Assembly: GCF_902459465.1 (NCBI RefSeq)
Contig: NC_047063.1
Location: forward strand, 5,022,001 to 5,086,000
Direction of reading: 5' to 3'
DNA: 64,000 bases
Source: Asterias rubens
Lineage: Eukaryota; Echinodermata; Asteroidea; Forcipulatida; Asteriidae
Positions 12,598 to 24,800 of this stretch are shown in pieces. Numbering within the stretch: the first letter of the stretch is position 1; every line of letters begins with the position of its first letter. The notes below the pieces were generated by a model that was not told where the DNA came from, did not search any database, and saw only the letters and a program-made list of their open reading frames with translations. A program made the translations under genes and the position numbers.

Positions 12598-13198
12598 CTA
12601 GATATCCCCACTTCTTGAGAGACACGTTGCACCGGCCAGTTGATGTTCCAAGTCTATTGAGGGACTTCTATTCAGCCCAACCTGAGTCAGCATCAGGGGG
12701 GAGTTCTTCCGAAGCACGTATGTCCATGGATGTTCTAGGTGGAAGTTTACCAAGTCTCTCATGTCACATGGCAGTTCGAAGAGCCCCGGCTTCTGCACTT
12801 GGTTTGACTTTGTTGAGGAAGCTTTTCCTGGACCGAGTCTATTCTTAGCAGGTGTGTGGCTGAATGGAGGGTTTCGCTCGTCGTCTGGCTATACCAGAAA
12901 GTTTGTACAGGCTATCAGTTGGTGTTGGTCTGAGGCATCCCGTGATGAGTCGGCATGTAGCATTGATGGCTGGATCAATCTTCTTAGCGTGGGTAGATCT
13001 TTCCCAGACTGGGCACGCATACTCTGCAGATGAAAAACAAAGGGCTAAGGCTGTTGATCGAAGAGTGTCTGGGCTGGCACTCCATCTTGTTCCAGTAAGT
13101 TTGCTGACAATGTTGTTTCTTGCACAGACTTTGGCTTTGGTCTTCGCAACATGGGTCTTAAAGGAGAGGCAGCGGTCTAGGGTGACACCTAGATACAC
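12598..13198 (-). pseudogene. LINE reverse-transcriptase C-terminal remnant
   Basis: Minus-strand frames at 13198-12845 read YLGVTLDRCLSFKTHVAKTK, then KLTGTRWSASPDTLRSTALA, AEYACPVWERS and TCRLITGCLRPTPTDSLY. These are the thumb and connection words of Jockey/CR1-like non-LTR retrotransposons. Another frame continues at 12798-12598 (LFELPCDMRDLVNFHLEHPW), so at least one frameshift separates them. No polymerase-active-site region is intact nearby; this is a dead fragment. Confidence 0.75.
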
Positions 13199-13562
13199 TG
13201 TATAAACACAGTTTTCAAGAAGAGCCCCATACCAGGAGACGTTCAGTTGGCATTTGGCTTCTCGATTACAAAGATAAAAGGCTGAATGAGAGTGATGAGC
13301 TCTGCAGCACTATAGTCAATTCGGTGGTAAAAGAATCCCTCGTTTTATGATGAAGTTTCTTGTGAGCGGAGGGTATATTGGCCTTATGCCTGCTTGATGG
13401 AACATACACGGAAGAAAGTGAGTAGTGGTATGTGGTTGACCTTGGGTATGGGAACATATAGTTAAGTTTGGGGCGGCTTGGTGGTGTTAATCTGGTTGAA
13501 ACTGTAGCTGTCCATACCATTGCGGTGACCCTACAATTGCCTTTAAAACTCCTCTGCAGAAG

Positions 13563-13830
13563 GTGACTGTCAAAATTGGGACCAGAAACAATATGATCCA
13601 CAATCTCACTGGTAAATTCTTGGTAGCAAATGCCGAAACACTTTGCTCATCGGCGCTAGCTATCTGCCACTGGGGGCTGAGTATTGTGATCCCAATTGGA
13701 GAAACTCTCAAGCCTACTCGATATTCAATTGAACAGCACCGTGAGGACCATCGCTGGTGCTGTTAGCTGCACAAAGACTGATTGGCTACCCATCCTGAGT
13801 AAAGGCAAATTTCCCTGTTCAGATGATCCA
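13563..13830 (+). pseudogene. LINE reverse-transcriptase remnant, opposite strand
   Basis: Plus-strand frames read ARNN-like GTRNNMIHNLTGKFLVANAE, TLCSSALAICHWG and then, in a shifted frame, STVRTIAGAVSCTKTDWLPI. This matches the same domain as the minus-strand remnant at 12845-13198, in the same order, but is more decayed. Confidence 0.6.
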
Positions 13831-14044
13831 AAGAGAGTGTGCCATATCAGTGATGGTTCTCTAAAGCTAAAGCAGAAGAGCGGCGCACGCAGTGGCAAGG
13901 TCGGCACAAGTTCCTGATGAAAAAGGATCGCACCATCCAGTTCCCGGGGATAGACCTTCCCAATGGCAAAATGTACCTCCTGAACCGGTTCCGCACTAAC
14001 TTGTCACTCCAACTAGCCATTTCTCTTCACTCTGACTCAATTAA

Positions 14045-14302
14045 TCAACTGCAGAGACAGCAAAGGTCAGTCGCACCGATCTCCTGTGTCCACGTCCTAT
14101 AGAGCTTTGTGGTCGATTTCACTAGGCCAGGCAGTCGTTTACCCCAAGATGATCTTGGACGGCCTCTGGATATTTTCCAGCCAGCAGCTGGTGCTAGGCC
14201 TCCCCTGGATTTGCTGGCGATGCAAAGAGCGTTTTTAGCTGGGGTGTTGTCAGCCAGGCGAGCGACATGACAAAAGAAAGCAGAACGGCGGCATTGAATC
14301 AC
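14045..14302 (-). pseudogene. LINE ORF2 extreme C-terminal fragment
   Basis: The minus-strand frame reads CHVARLADNTPAKNALCIAS, then GWKISRGRPRSSWGKRL. The pattern HVxRxxxxxPAKxxL...RGRPRSxW is typical of the tail of animal LINE polyproteins. It begins in mid-domain and is not connected to the other fragments in one frame. Confidence 0.65.
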
Positions 14303-14944
14303 TCAGACTGGCAAACCCACAACTCCAACAGACCAACTCACAACTCCGACAAAGGCTATCCTGTCCTATATATTGAACACCATAGACACAAGTTGTAGGA
14401 ACCTTGAACAAGAGGGTGTGTTTAGATGCTAGGGTAATGAAAGAAGAACTGGTGTACAACGGTCAATGTTGGTTATTTTTCATTGGAAACTGTGGTGGAG
14501 GGTGTTGTCTTGTTTCTTTGTGGTGGGGATCAGGCATAGACAGCTATTGCCAGACTGCCCTTGTCCCATGGTGAACACGGTGAACTTGATGCTTGGGTGT
14601 TGCTGGTTGAGGTATCTGTATAGCATTTTGGGGGCTGATGGGTAGAGTCGGGCCACATCATCAGTTCGAATGAGCTCTTGTGGGAATTTGGAGAGGCAAA
14701 AACTGTATAAGAATACTCAACATTAAGGCATCACTGCTGGTTCGATTTGTTTAGCACCCAATCCTTTACTCTCAAGAGGGAGCAAAGAAGTGCTGTGAGT
14801 AAATTGTAAACGCTGTTACTGCAAACAACTATGTAGTGCATACTGAAAATGTAGAAATATTGTAATTAAATGTCTATACATGTATTTACACGGTTTTGCA
14901 TGTATCAGTACAACAATCAAGGGGCTAGAATGGCATGTTTTATT

Positions 14945-15475
14945 TTATCCCCACTTTAAAAAAATGTGACTCCCCCCACAAAAGGGGCAGGAATAAAGAC
15001 AGTTATTAATATTTAAATAACTATTTTACTGTTATTATGTATTTTAGTCTAAAAGCTAAAAGAATGAGCAGAGAAAAGCAAATTTAGTCAAAATTAACAT
15101 ATTACATTTTTTACCCCCCACTTTCTTAAAAATACGACTCCGCCCACTAAGGGGCAGAATTCAAGACAGTTATTAATTTTTAAATAATTATTAAACTGTT
15201 ATTATGTATTTTAGTCTAAAAAAAAATGAGCAGAGAAAAGCAAACTTAGTCAAAATTAACATTATTACATTTTTTACCCCCCTTCTTTCTTAAAAATATG
15301 ACTCCGCCCACAAAATGGGCAGAATTCAAGACAGTTATTAATTTTCAAATAATTATTGAACTGTTATCATGTATTTTAGTCTAAAAAAATGAGCAGAATT
15401 GTTTTTCAAATAGTCAAAACTGACATATTAAATTTGTTACCCCCCACTTCCTTAAAACGTAGCCCCACCCCTAAA
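14945..15475. repeat. Tandem repeat, about 165 bp, three and a half units
   Basis: Units start near 14949, 15117, 15277 and 15438. Each has CCCCACTTxxTTAAAAA, then a GACTCCGCCCAC-like word, AGACAGTTATTAAT, TGTATTTTAGTCTAAAA, GAGCAGA and ACATATTACATTTTTTAC. It forms the right subterminal part of the 11281-15605 element; weaker GGGCGGAG units lie on its left side (11400-11770). Confidence 0.75.
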
Positions 15476-15809
15476 ATGGGTGAGATCCAAGATGGGTCCA
15501 AGTCTTAAAATGATCTTTAGGGTGTATGTAACAACTGTAGGAAGTTTCATACTTTTACCACAAAGTGCACAATTTGTCCACATATGGGCCTTAGCAGCTG
15601 GACTATTAAGGCTACAATCCTGCATCGGGTCATCATCTCATGCAAATTATAAAATATAATTAAGACGGTGCGGGCACTGCCTCAAGGTTATACCATAACG
15701 TGTACTAAAATCAGCAAGTCAACTTCTGCCCACGGTTTGAGAAAGTACAAAAGTACAGTTTGGTGCCCCCTACTGTCCGTCTATAGGTTCTTTATGTCTG
15801 TGGTCTTAC

Positions 15810-18800
15810 CTGCTGAACGTTCGTTATCTCTTGGGTGTGAAACACTCTCCTTTCCACCAAGCCTGTGTCTTGTTACTGACCCAGCACCATCAGAGCCTCC
15901 TGCTCTCCCATTGGCTGGTTGCTGTACCCTCCCCATCTGATTGGCAGATGGGGCGATGGAGATAGCCTGCCCTCTTGTGTTATGAACAACTGTTTTCTGG
16001 GGCGTTGCTCTGGGTTTGTGGGTTCGGGGGGAACTTCTCGGTACCCTTTGCCTGCAGTGTCCAGGTTGCCCTTTTGATGGGGTGGGGTATTGTTGGGGTA
16101 TTGTCCTCGGCTGGATCTCACCATTTGGAATCGCTTTCTGTGAGGCGATCCAGAACTCTGGGTCATCTGGAAATGGACGGATTTTTTACTAATTATATGA
16201 TTATTGTTGAGTATATTTTTCTGTTTCAACCCTATGATTGTAGTCAGTAAACTGTTTTGATTGTTGTTTTCAAGCGTTTAAAATCATTTAAAATTGGGAG
16301 CTCTCAAAGTAACATTGGTTAAGATTGATCTTACCATCAGCAAGAAGTATGTGCTCAATATCAGTGAAGTGCGTCTGTGCAGCGGCTGGTGAGTGGTCAG
16401 CATTGACGGCCGAGGTCACACTACCTGCGGTAGTAAGCAAGACGGTATCTAACGGGGTAGAGGTTGCCATGGGAACTAAAGGATGTAAACAAGAAGACAT
16501 GCTGCTGTCATTGCCATGAAGTCAAAATCCTATGGTCACTAACATTATGATAATCATACCACTTACATAATAATAATACTTATAATATAGGTTTTCCTCG
16601 CCTATTTCAACAAAAATCCATTCATTTTAACACCCTGCTCGGCTTGTTGAATCAGCTTTTCAACAGTCAAAAGGAGTAAATTTAAGGAATTTTTGTTGAT
16701 ATTGGCCAGGAAAAGGTTTAACAATACTAATAATTAGCAGTTCTTTCAAGGCTCTTTATCTTCAGGCATCTCAAAGCACTTATAATGTTCGAGACAGGTA
16801 CATAATTATGTGAATAAAAACATTTTGTTAGGGCTTACAAGGTGATGCAGCGCAATTTGCAGTTATTCATGTCAGAAACACTGCTGCAAAATGTATCAGC
16901 ATTTTTTATGACACAAACCTGTTTTTTTTAAAACAAAAACATTCTTTAAGACGAAAAAAAATGCATAATGAATATGTACGCTCATTAATGGCTTATTTAA
17001 ATGTGCTAGCATATAGCACATTTAAATTTGCCAACTCCAGGGGTTATGATCGAGCAAGGCATGCTGGGAAAAAATTGCGCGATGAGATCGATCACCACTG
17101 GGAACGAGGTTGTGCCTCACCCTCCTCTTCATGGTATGATATCTGCTCTTCTTTCCTGACAGAAGCAACATGCTGATCATCGACGATGTCTCTCTGTTGT
17201 GGTGCTACAGTGCCCTCATCTTGTCCTCTAGTCCCAGGGTCAGACTGAGGATGTGACTCTTCCTGACGTTTGCGCAAGAGCTGCTCCCTGAACTCTCGCT
17301 GCTTCTGTAGCTGGCGGAGTTTGCGTTGCTCTCTGGTCAGATTGCCTCCTGATGATGCATTGCTATGATCAAATACATGAGATGTGAATTTCTTAAGATG
17401 ATTGTTAACAACATTAACAATAATGAAGTTTTATAAAGCGCTCCTATCGATCAATAAGGAGCTCAAGGCACTAGAACAAAGACCCTTTAAGACACATTTT
17501 TAAATTCTGAATTATATGACTAACTTATGTAGTACCTTATATAAGTTTACCAGCTGCTGCAGCCACTGCTAGAAACACCAAGGAAAACCCTGTATCTTGG
17601 TAGTAAGTGTAACTAAGTTCTTTAATGTGCATTTCACAATGCCCAAAATCTACAGCAAATGTCCAATCCGAAGGTAAAGTGTCTTGCTCAAGAACACAAG
17701 TGTCAAGACCAAGACCTGTCAAGACCCCACACACTCTGATGATCAGAAACACAAAGCTTGTGTCCGGTGCACTAGGGCTCTCGGCCATGGCATATTGACT
17801 AAGCATTAAGGGACATGTGTCAAATGAAATAATTCTCAGAAACTCAAAACAGCATACCTATATTGTGTGACAATTCTGATTTTGTATTTAGCAATTCCGT
17901 TATGAATACAAAGTCTTCTTACGTTTCTGATGGCAATCCGGAATCTACAGCTTGAATAGGGTCCAAGACCTCTGTAGGATCCTCTCTTTCTCTTGTCCTG
18001 ACCTGACCTTCTCCTTGGCCCTCGATGTTCACAGCTTGGCAAACTATTTCAGTGTTTCCGTCAACCTGTACATCACTGTGTCCTCCTCTATCAACCCGTT
18101 TTGTGTCTCCTGGTTTATCAAACGAGGCCCTGCGTTGTAACGCTGCAGGAATGGGTTCTCCTAAGGTGTGTAGCTTTTGCACAGTTGTTGATGTCATGTG
18201 TTGTGCTGTTGCAGTACTGCTCTGTGCTGCTGTCATATTCTGGTGCCCTGTTGCTTGAATGGGTCCGGCAGCAGAATGCTCTCGCACTGCAGCAGGCACG
18301 TGTTGTTTCACTGAAGTTTTGTGTTGTTCAGACACAAAAAGGGGCCCTGCTGGAGTTTTGTGTTGTCCCGTCGCAAGAATAGTCCCTGCCGCAGTTTTGA
18401 GTTGGCCCGACACAGCCACTGCTGTACTTGGTTTATTTGTACATGAATTGAGGCCACTGACAATGGGTAACGAAGCAGCATCGACTTTCAATTGTCTCGG
18501 TGATAGGGTTGATGTCTGTTGTTCATGTTGCCTGTTGACGGGTAAACTTTGTCTATGTGAAGATGATGGTGATACTGGAGTACGAGGTTGGTGCTTGGCT
18601 GGAAGATGACTTGAAACTGGTGTCTTGGGTGGTACAAATGATGCAGAATCATTGGTACTTTTCTTGAGTGGAACAAACTGTGAAGTCTTGGCTCCGATGT
18701 GAACAGGGGAGATCATTGGTTGTTGAGGTACAGTCTCATCCATAATGGTTCCAACTCTGGATGCGGAGTTAAAGGAGCGAGAGGGTGGTTGAAGTCCTAG

Positions 18801-21800
18801 AGGAGTGGCACTAGTCTGAGGTCGGTAGCGTGCTTCAAGGATCTTTTGGTCCACAGTGTTTCTCTTCATATCAGCGATACTTAATGTCTCATCAGGCTGT
18901 AACAGGAAAATCAAAGTATTTACTTACAGACACAGGACACTATTGGTAATTGTCAAAGACCTGTCTTCTCACTTGGTGTATCTCCACATATGTATAAAAT
19001 AACAAACCTGTGAAAATTTAAGCTTGATTGGTCGTCGGAGTTGCAAGATAACTATGAAAGAAAAAAAACCCTTGTCACACATAGTTGTGTCTTTTCAGAT
19101 GCTTGATTTTGAGACCTCAAATTCTAAATCTGAGGTCTCGAAATCATATTCGTGGAAAATTACTTTATGCGAATAATTATTTTGAGTAATTACCAATAGT
19201 GTCCGCTGCCTATAAATACTACTCAGCAATGGCTCAAAGTTGAACTAAAAAAAGAATTGGCACAATCTTCTAATGTTTCAAACATTCTTCTTCACTTTTA
19301 ATTGTAGTTAACTCTGGGCAGCTACAGTTCCATAACAAAACCAATTTTCTTTTTGACATTATGTTTTGCTTCCAACAAGTGAACAAATTGATAACTTTCT
19401 ATACATATTGTCAGTTTTGTAGCCATAAAGGGCGGTGCCGGGTGCGCCTGCCCTAGAATCACATTTTTGCCCAGAACTCTGGGCCAAATAGTCATTGTGC
19501 TGCCCAGCACATATTTCAAAATATTGTCCACAGTGCATTGATCTGAGACACAGCAAATGATAATGAGTATCAAATGTCAAAGAGAAAGAACACACTCAAA
19601 AGACCCAATTCAACTTATTTCATAACATGAACAGTTTGGAAACCTTGCATCTAGCTGACCTGATGATTGTAATTCAGCAAAAATGGCCCCATAATGAAAG
19701 ACACTGGACACTATTGGTAATTGTCAAAGACCAGTCTTCTCACTTGGTGTATCTCAACATATGCATAAAATAACAAACCTGTGAAAATCTGAGCGTAATT
19801 GGTCATCGAAGTTGCGAGATAATAATGAAAGAAAAAAACACCATTGTAACACAAAGTTGTGTGCTTTCAGATGCTTGATTTCGAGACCTCAAATTCTAAA
19901 CTTGAGGTCTCGAAATCAAATTCGTGGAAAATTACTTCTTTCTGGAAAACTACATTACCAGAGATGCCAACATTGATTTTTAAAAAAGAGTAGCATCTCC
20001 CAAATGTTTAGGGCGAGCGCAGCTTGGGCTCCCTATACCGATCTTTCTATTACTCTCTACAATGCTAATTAGCTCATTTTCAGGCATTGTTGTGAAATAA
20101 CAATTACCTGTATGCATCAACAGAACAGCTACAAATGTTTATAGTGGCCAGTGAAAAAAAAATTGAAAAAACCCTGATTTCCCTCATCTTCTGACTATGT
20201 TTCAAAAATAAATGTGTCATAAAAAAAGGTGGCCTTACTTAAATGTAACATAAAAAAGGGTGGTCTTCCTTAAATGTTTTTGTTTTAATGATCAGAAACG
20301 CCACAACAAGCTATTGGGAGAGAGAGAAAAAAAAAATAAAAAATAAAAAAACGTGTCCGGATTTTGGGCAAAAAATACGTGTCCGTATTTTGGGCATTGT
20401 CTGGACATCGACGCTACAATTACTGGTAGGAAAACATGGAAACTGTCTAGCTTAGACCTCACAGGCCACTCAGTTGAAGGTATTTTTGTTCAGATGGTCT
20501 CCTTTTTTTGTCGCCATTATTTCGTACTTTTTTTGCCAAGCTTCGATGAAGTACATGTACAGCCAGCGTGGGCACAATAATAGTGGATACATGAGGAATG
20601 AGGTTACTGTGACACGTTAGCTCACACACAACCTCATTCCCCACGCACGTGTGCACTATTCCCCATCGTGTAATAGAGATCAATGGGTACGATCTTGCAG
20701 AAATGCACTAGCGTAAAAAATGCACACTCAGCCGGCCAGCCAGCGGGGGAGGGCACGCAACAATCATTATGTCGAGTACATTGTTCGAGTGAATTCGCCG
20801 CTATTATTCAACACTGCGTTCTAAAATTAAAAGTGTTTATTTCTTTTCTGTTACAATTGTTTTGATATTTTTCTTAATTTTTATTTCCACTTAATAGTTC
20901 ATTAGTTGTTTGCATGTATTGTACGATGTAATAAAATTATATTGGGCGGCTTGTTTAGCGTGTTTTATTGAGTATTATCGTAGCGTCGTAGTCACGGCTC
21001 GAAATCGTATTTGCTACGCCCAAATCGTGTATGTTGGTATCTCTGCATTACTTCAGAGGGAGCCGTTTCTCACAGTGTTTTATACTATCAACCTCTCCCC
21101 ATTACTTGTTACCAAATAAGGTTTTACGCTTATAATTATTTTGAATAATTTCCAATAGTGTCCACTGCCTTTAAACAAAAAATAATGTTGTTGATCCGCT
21201 CGCCCTTGGTGGACTTGAAAAAAAAATTGATTTATTGCCCACCACTAAAACTTGCCTAGCTTTAACCCTGCACATTGTCTATACTCACTGGTTTAGGAGC
21301 TTTACCAATACATCTTAGATACACTTTGTTATTCAGACAGTTGCCAAGTCCGTTTCCGAAACTCCTGCAGTAGAACAAAAATCAGCATTAACTGGTTATA
21401 TTACCAAGGAAACAAAATATAAACTTGATGTCATTTCTTTCACAGTGTCAAATTGAAACGTTCATTTTGTTTCTCTTTTTTGGAGAGAGATGGAATTTAT
21501 TTGACCAAGAAAAAAAAAGAAAAAAAATTACAAAAGAAACAAAAACAAGAAGATGAACAAAAAGAAGTAGGCCCTAATAAAATAAATTAAATAAAAAGTA
21601 AACAATAGAAGAAAAAAAGGTAGATCCGTGATAAATAATTTAAAAAAATTGGGGGGAAAGAAAATTAATATGAAGTAAATAACTAAATAAATAAATAAAT
21701 AGATACAATTATGCACTTTCCTTTTTAAAGACATTGGACACTATTGGTTATTGTCTAAGACCAGTCTTCTCACTTGGTGTATCTCAACATATATGCATAA

Positions 21801-24800
21801 AATAAAAAACCTGTGAAAATTTGAGCTCAATTGGTTGTCGAAGTTGCGAGATAATAATGAAAGAAAAAACACCCTTGTCGTACGAAGTGTGCTTCAGATG
21901 CCTGATTTTGAGACCTCAATTTCTAAATCTGAGGTCTCAAAATCAAATTTGTGGAAAATTGCTTCTTTCTCGAAAACTATGTCACTTCAGAGGGAGCCGT
22001 TTCTCACAATGTTTTATACTATCAACAGCTCCCCATTACTCGTAAACCAAGTGAGGTTTTATGCTGATAATTATTTTGAGTAATTACCAATAGTGTCCAC
22101 TGCCTTTAAAGAACATCTTAAATAGTCTTGTAGAATGATAAAGATCTGTTGGTGATGGGAGACACTTACTTGAGAGCTCTCTTCAAGCCATCAGTGACAG
22201 CCTCCTTCCTGGCTTTCTCAATGGATAATGCCTTGGATCTCATCCCTTCACTTACTCCATACCCGACGTCCTCATGAAACACACCATCCTACCGAGAAAG
22301 ACATCACCCAAAAATCTAAATAATAATTAACAGGCATTTCTGAAGGCAAGAATGTTAGATATTCTATATTTTAGACTCTCATATGGTAGCATACAATGTA
22401 GTCAATGCTCCTATTTCACTATGTGACCATAACCAAATGCAGTTTTTTGTTGTTGAAACTGTGACAGCCTGTCAAATGATATGGTGTGGTGATGAATGCA
22501 TCTACACAGTACACAGTCATCCCTCCTACTATCTGACCATACAATATCATCCACTGTACTGTTGAAAGATAGGTTAACTATGCCAGCCTTCAATATGATA
22601 CCATAGCCTGGGGTAAACTCATCTACACGTACAGTAAACTCTGAGCACAGTTGTGCCACTATACACAACTTGTAATGGCTTCAAATGGTTGGTCAACTCG
22701 CTGGTCAAGGAGAAGGAGAGTGTTAAAAAATCAAAGTCAAGGAAGTTTCAGCTACCTTTAGTTGCACCTTTACAAAAGCGCTAACACCAACAAAGTACTT
22801 GGAGCCGGCTTGGTCGACAAAGTCTGCAGTAGAAGAAAATTTACAATGTATATAAGGGAGACAGCTTTTATTATAAATTCATTATGCAGGTAGTTGCAAG
22901 TACCGCAGTTGTGAAGGTGTGGGGAGAACTTGAAACTTTTATAAAGTCCATACAAGGAAAAACGTATCTCGGTGTTCAGTTAACATTGGGGGGGGGGGGG
23001 TATTTTGGAGGATGGGAGGTCTATCGTCTAAAGACTAAAATGTAGTAGAAAAAGGTGTGCGCTCTCTCTGATGCCTTGTTTAAAAAAAAGATTAAACAGG
23101 AATTTATATTGGAGGGACCAGTCTATTTTCAATACAACATCATGGAATCCAGACAACTTGTTTGAAAAACAATGACAATTATTCTAAAAGATAGCAGGTA
23201 CCAAACAATACCTATGTTTTGATGCGTGACAGAGTGAGACCATCCGTTAAAGCCGAACATTTCATTTGCTAAGCTGATCAGACGCCATCCTTCAATGTAC
23301 GCAAGCTGTGGTTAAGATAACACAAATTTTTAACACATCATGATTACACAGAAATTCACAGAAGTAAGGGGCAAGGATTAGATTGTATACAAATTTAAAA
23401 TCATGGAAACTGGACAGACGTTTCCTGCTTGGTGTGTAGATAAAGCACCAGAATTTAAAGGTTTACTTTATATTGTAGAGGTTTATATAATTTTGTTGTA
23501 AAACTCGCTGTACAGGCCTGTATGCTTCGTTTTTAAAAGGTCAAGGGCACCAAGGCATTTTCTCCTTGGCAAAGGGCACCCTATGAGGAAATTGTAATTT
23601 TCTACGGTAGCATTTCCATGGCACCAAGGCAATGACCAGGGGCCGATTTCACACAGATCTAAAATTGATCGTAACTGCAAATCAATCGTAGTTGCTTAGT
23701 AAAGTGTGATGTCACAATACAAATCACTATGGTGATACTGAAAATTTGTGTTGCGATGAATTTTATTGCTTTGTGAAATCGGCCCAGGGGGCATGGAGGC
23801 AATCGCCTTTGTTGCCCACAGGAAGTATTAGGCCTGCATGCGTCTGATGGTTTTGCCAGAACAAGGGCAAAGTCTTTCATCTATGTGATGGCAAGTTTGC
23901 GTCTTCCAAGCACACACTTTATTAGACAAATTCTGTTGAAATTGGGAAAAGGCATCAACTAGAATCTATTTCTCACAAGTGCCAATTGTACACACTCTAT
24001 ATCTGTAGCTTTACCATTGGATCAAGTTTACACTTGCACACTGTATGCATTTTCAGTGAAACATGTAAATTGGTTTGGATAGTGAAACAACTGGTCCAAC
24101 AATCTATTAACTGATAAGAGTTTATATTTTAAGTATCAAATTGTACATTCAAAACTTAATAACATAATTTATAAACCCTGTGAAGAAATGTACGATGGCG
24201 ATTACAATTGCTTTTTAAATAAAATGGAAGGAGACTTCTAAGTCTCTCAGTCAGGGACAAAGCACATGAAATAAATAAAATGCAAGAAAAGACAGAACAT
24301 TTATAAAAACTGGAACATGTTGGAGATTTTATGGCATTGATATAGCTCAAATACAATAACACAAGGGCCTAACTTAGTGGTTTAATCTAATATTTATTTT
24401 TACTTATTGGCGTCTTCTTATATAATGTTCCTTTGTACCCCGCGGTGGTGCAATTTTTTTGTTTTTTTATCTGTGCTATTTTTATCAATATTGTTATCTT
24501 GTGATGCCACATTATTCAGCTTCGTGCTGCCAGTTGGTTTTTTAATAAAAATGAATGAATGAATGAATGAATAACTGATTCAACAGATTCAACTGATTGA
24601 GGTAGTTTTTGAATACTTTACTTACTCTGCAGTACAAACTTACACTACAGTGAGCACATACACGAAATAATGTATGCAGTTCAAACCTACCTTTTGACCT
24701 CCTGCTCCCGACCTTTGACTGATGAACTCTGGCCCTAACCTCTGTCTCAGAGCTCCTTGTATGGCTGCATGCTCCTCCTGACTGAAATTAACCTACATTT

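Larger units (their letters stand above)
11281..15605. mobile_element. 4.3-kb element with inverted ends of about 130 bp
   Basis: The left end (TAGTGCAGCTGCTAAGG, later CACTTTGTGGTAAAAGCATG and GACCCACCTTAGGTCTCGCC) is matched in inverted order by the right end (CCTTAGCAGCTGGACTA, CATACTTTTACCACAAAGTG). Both flanks then carry repeats with GGGCGGAGT-like cores. The interior holds LINE fragments in both orientations. No target duplication is obvious. It could be one large non-autonomous transposon that trapped LINE pieces, or an inverted duplication of a smaller repeat. Confidence 0.55.

Noticed and set aside
17836-18676. Several open frames on both strands over RAD52 exon 7
   Set aside because: They are shadows of the real exon; only the minus frame joins in phase at both ends.
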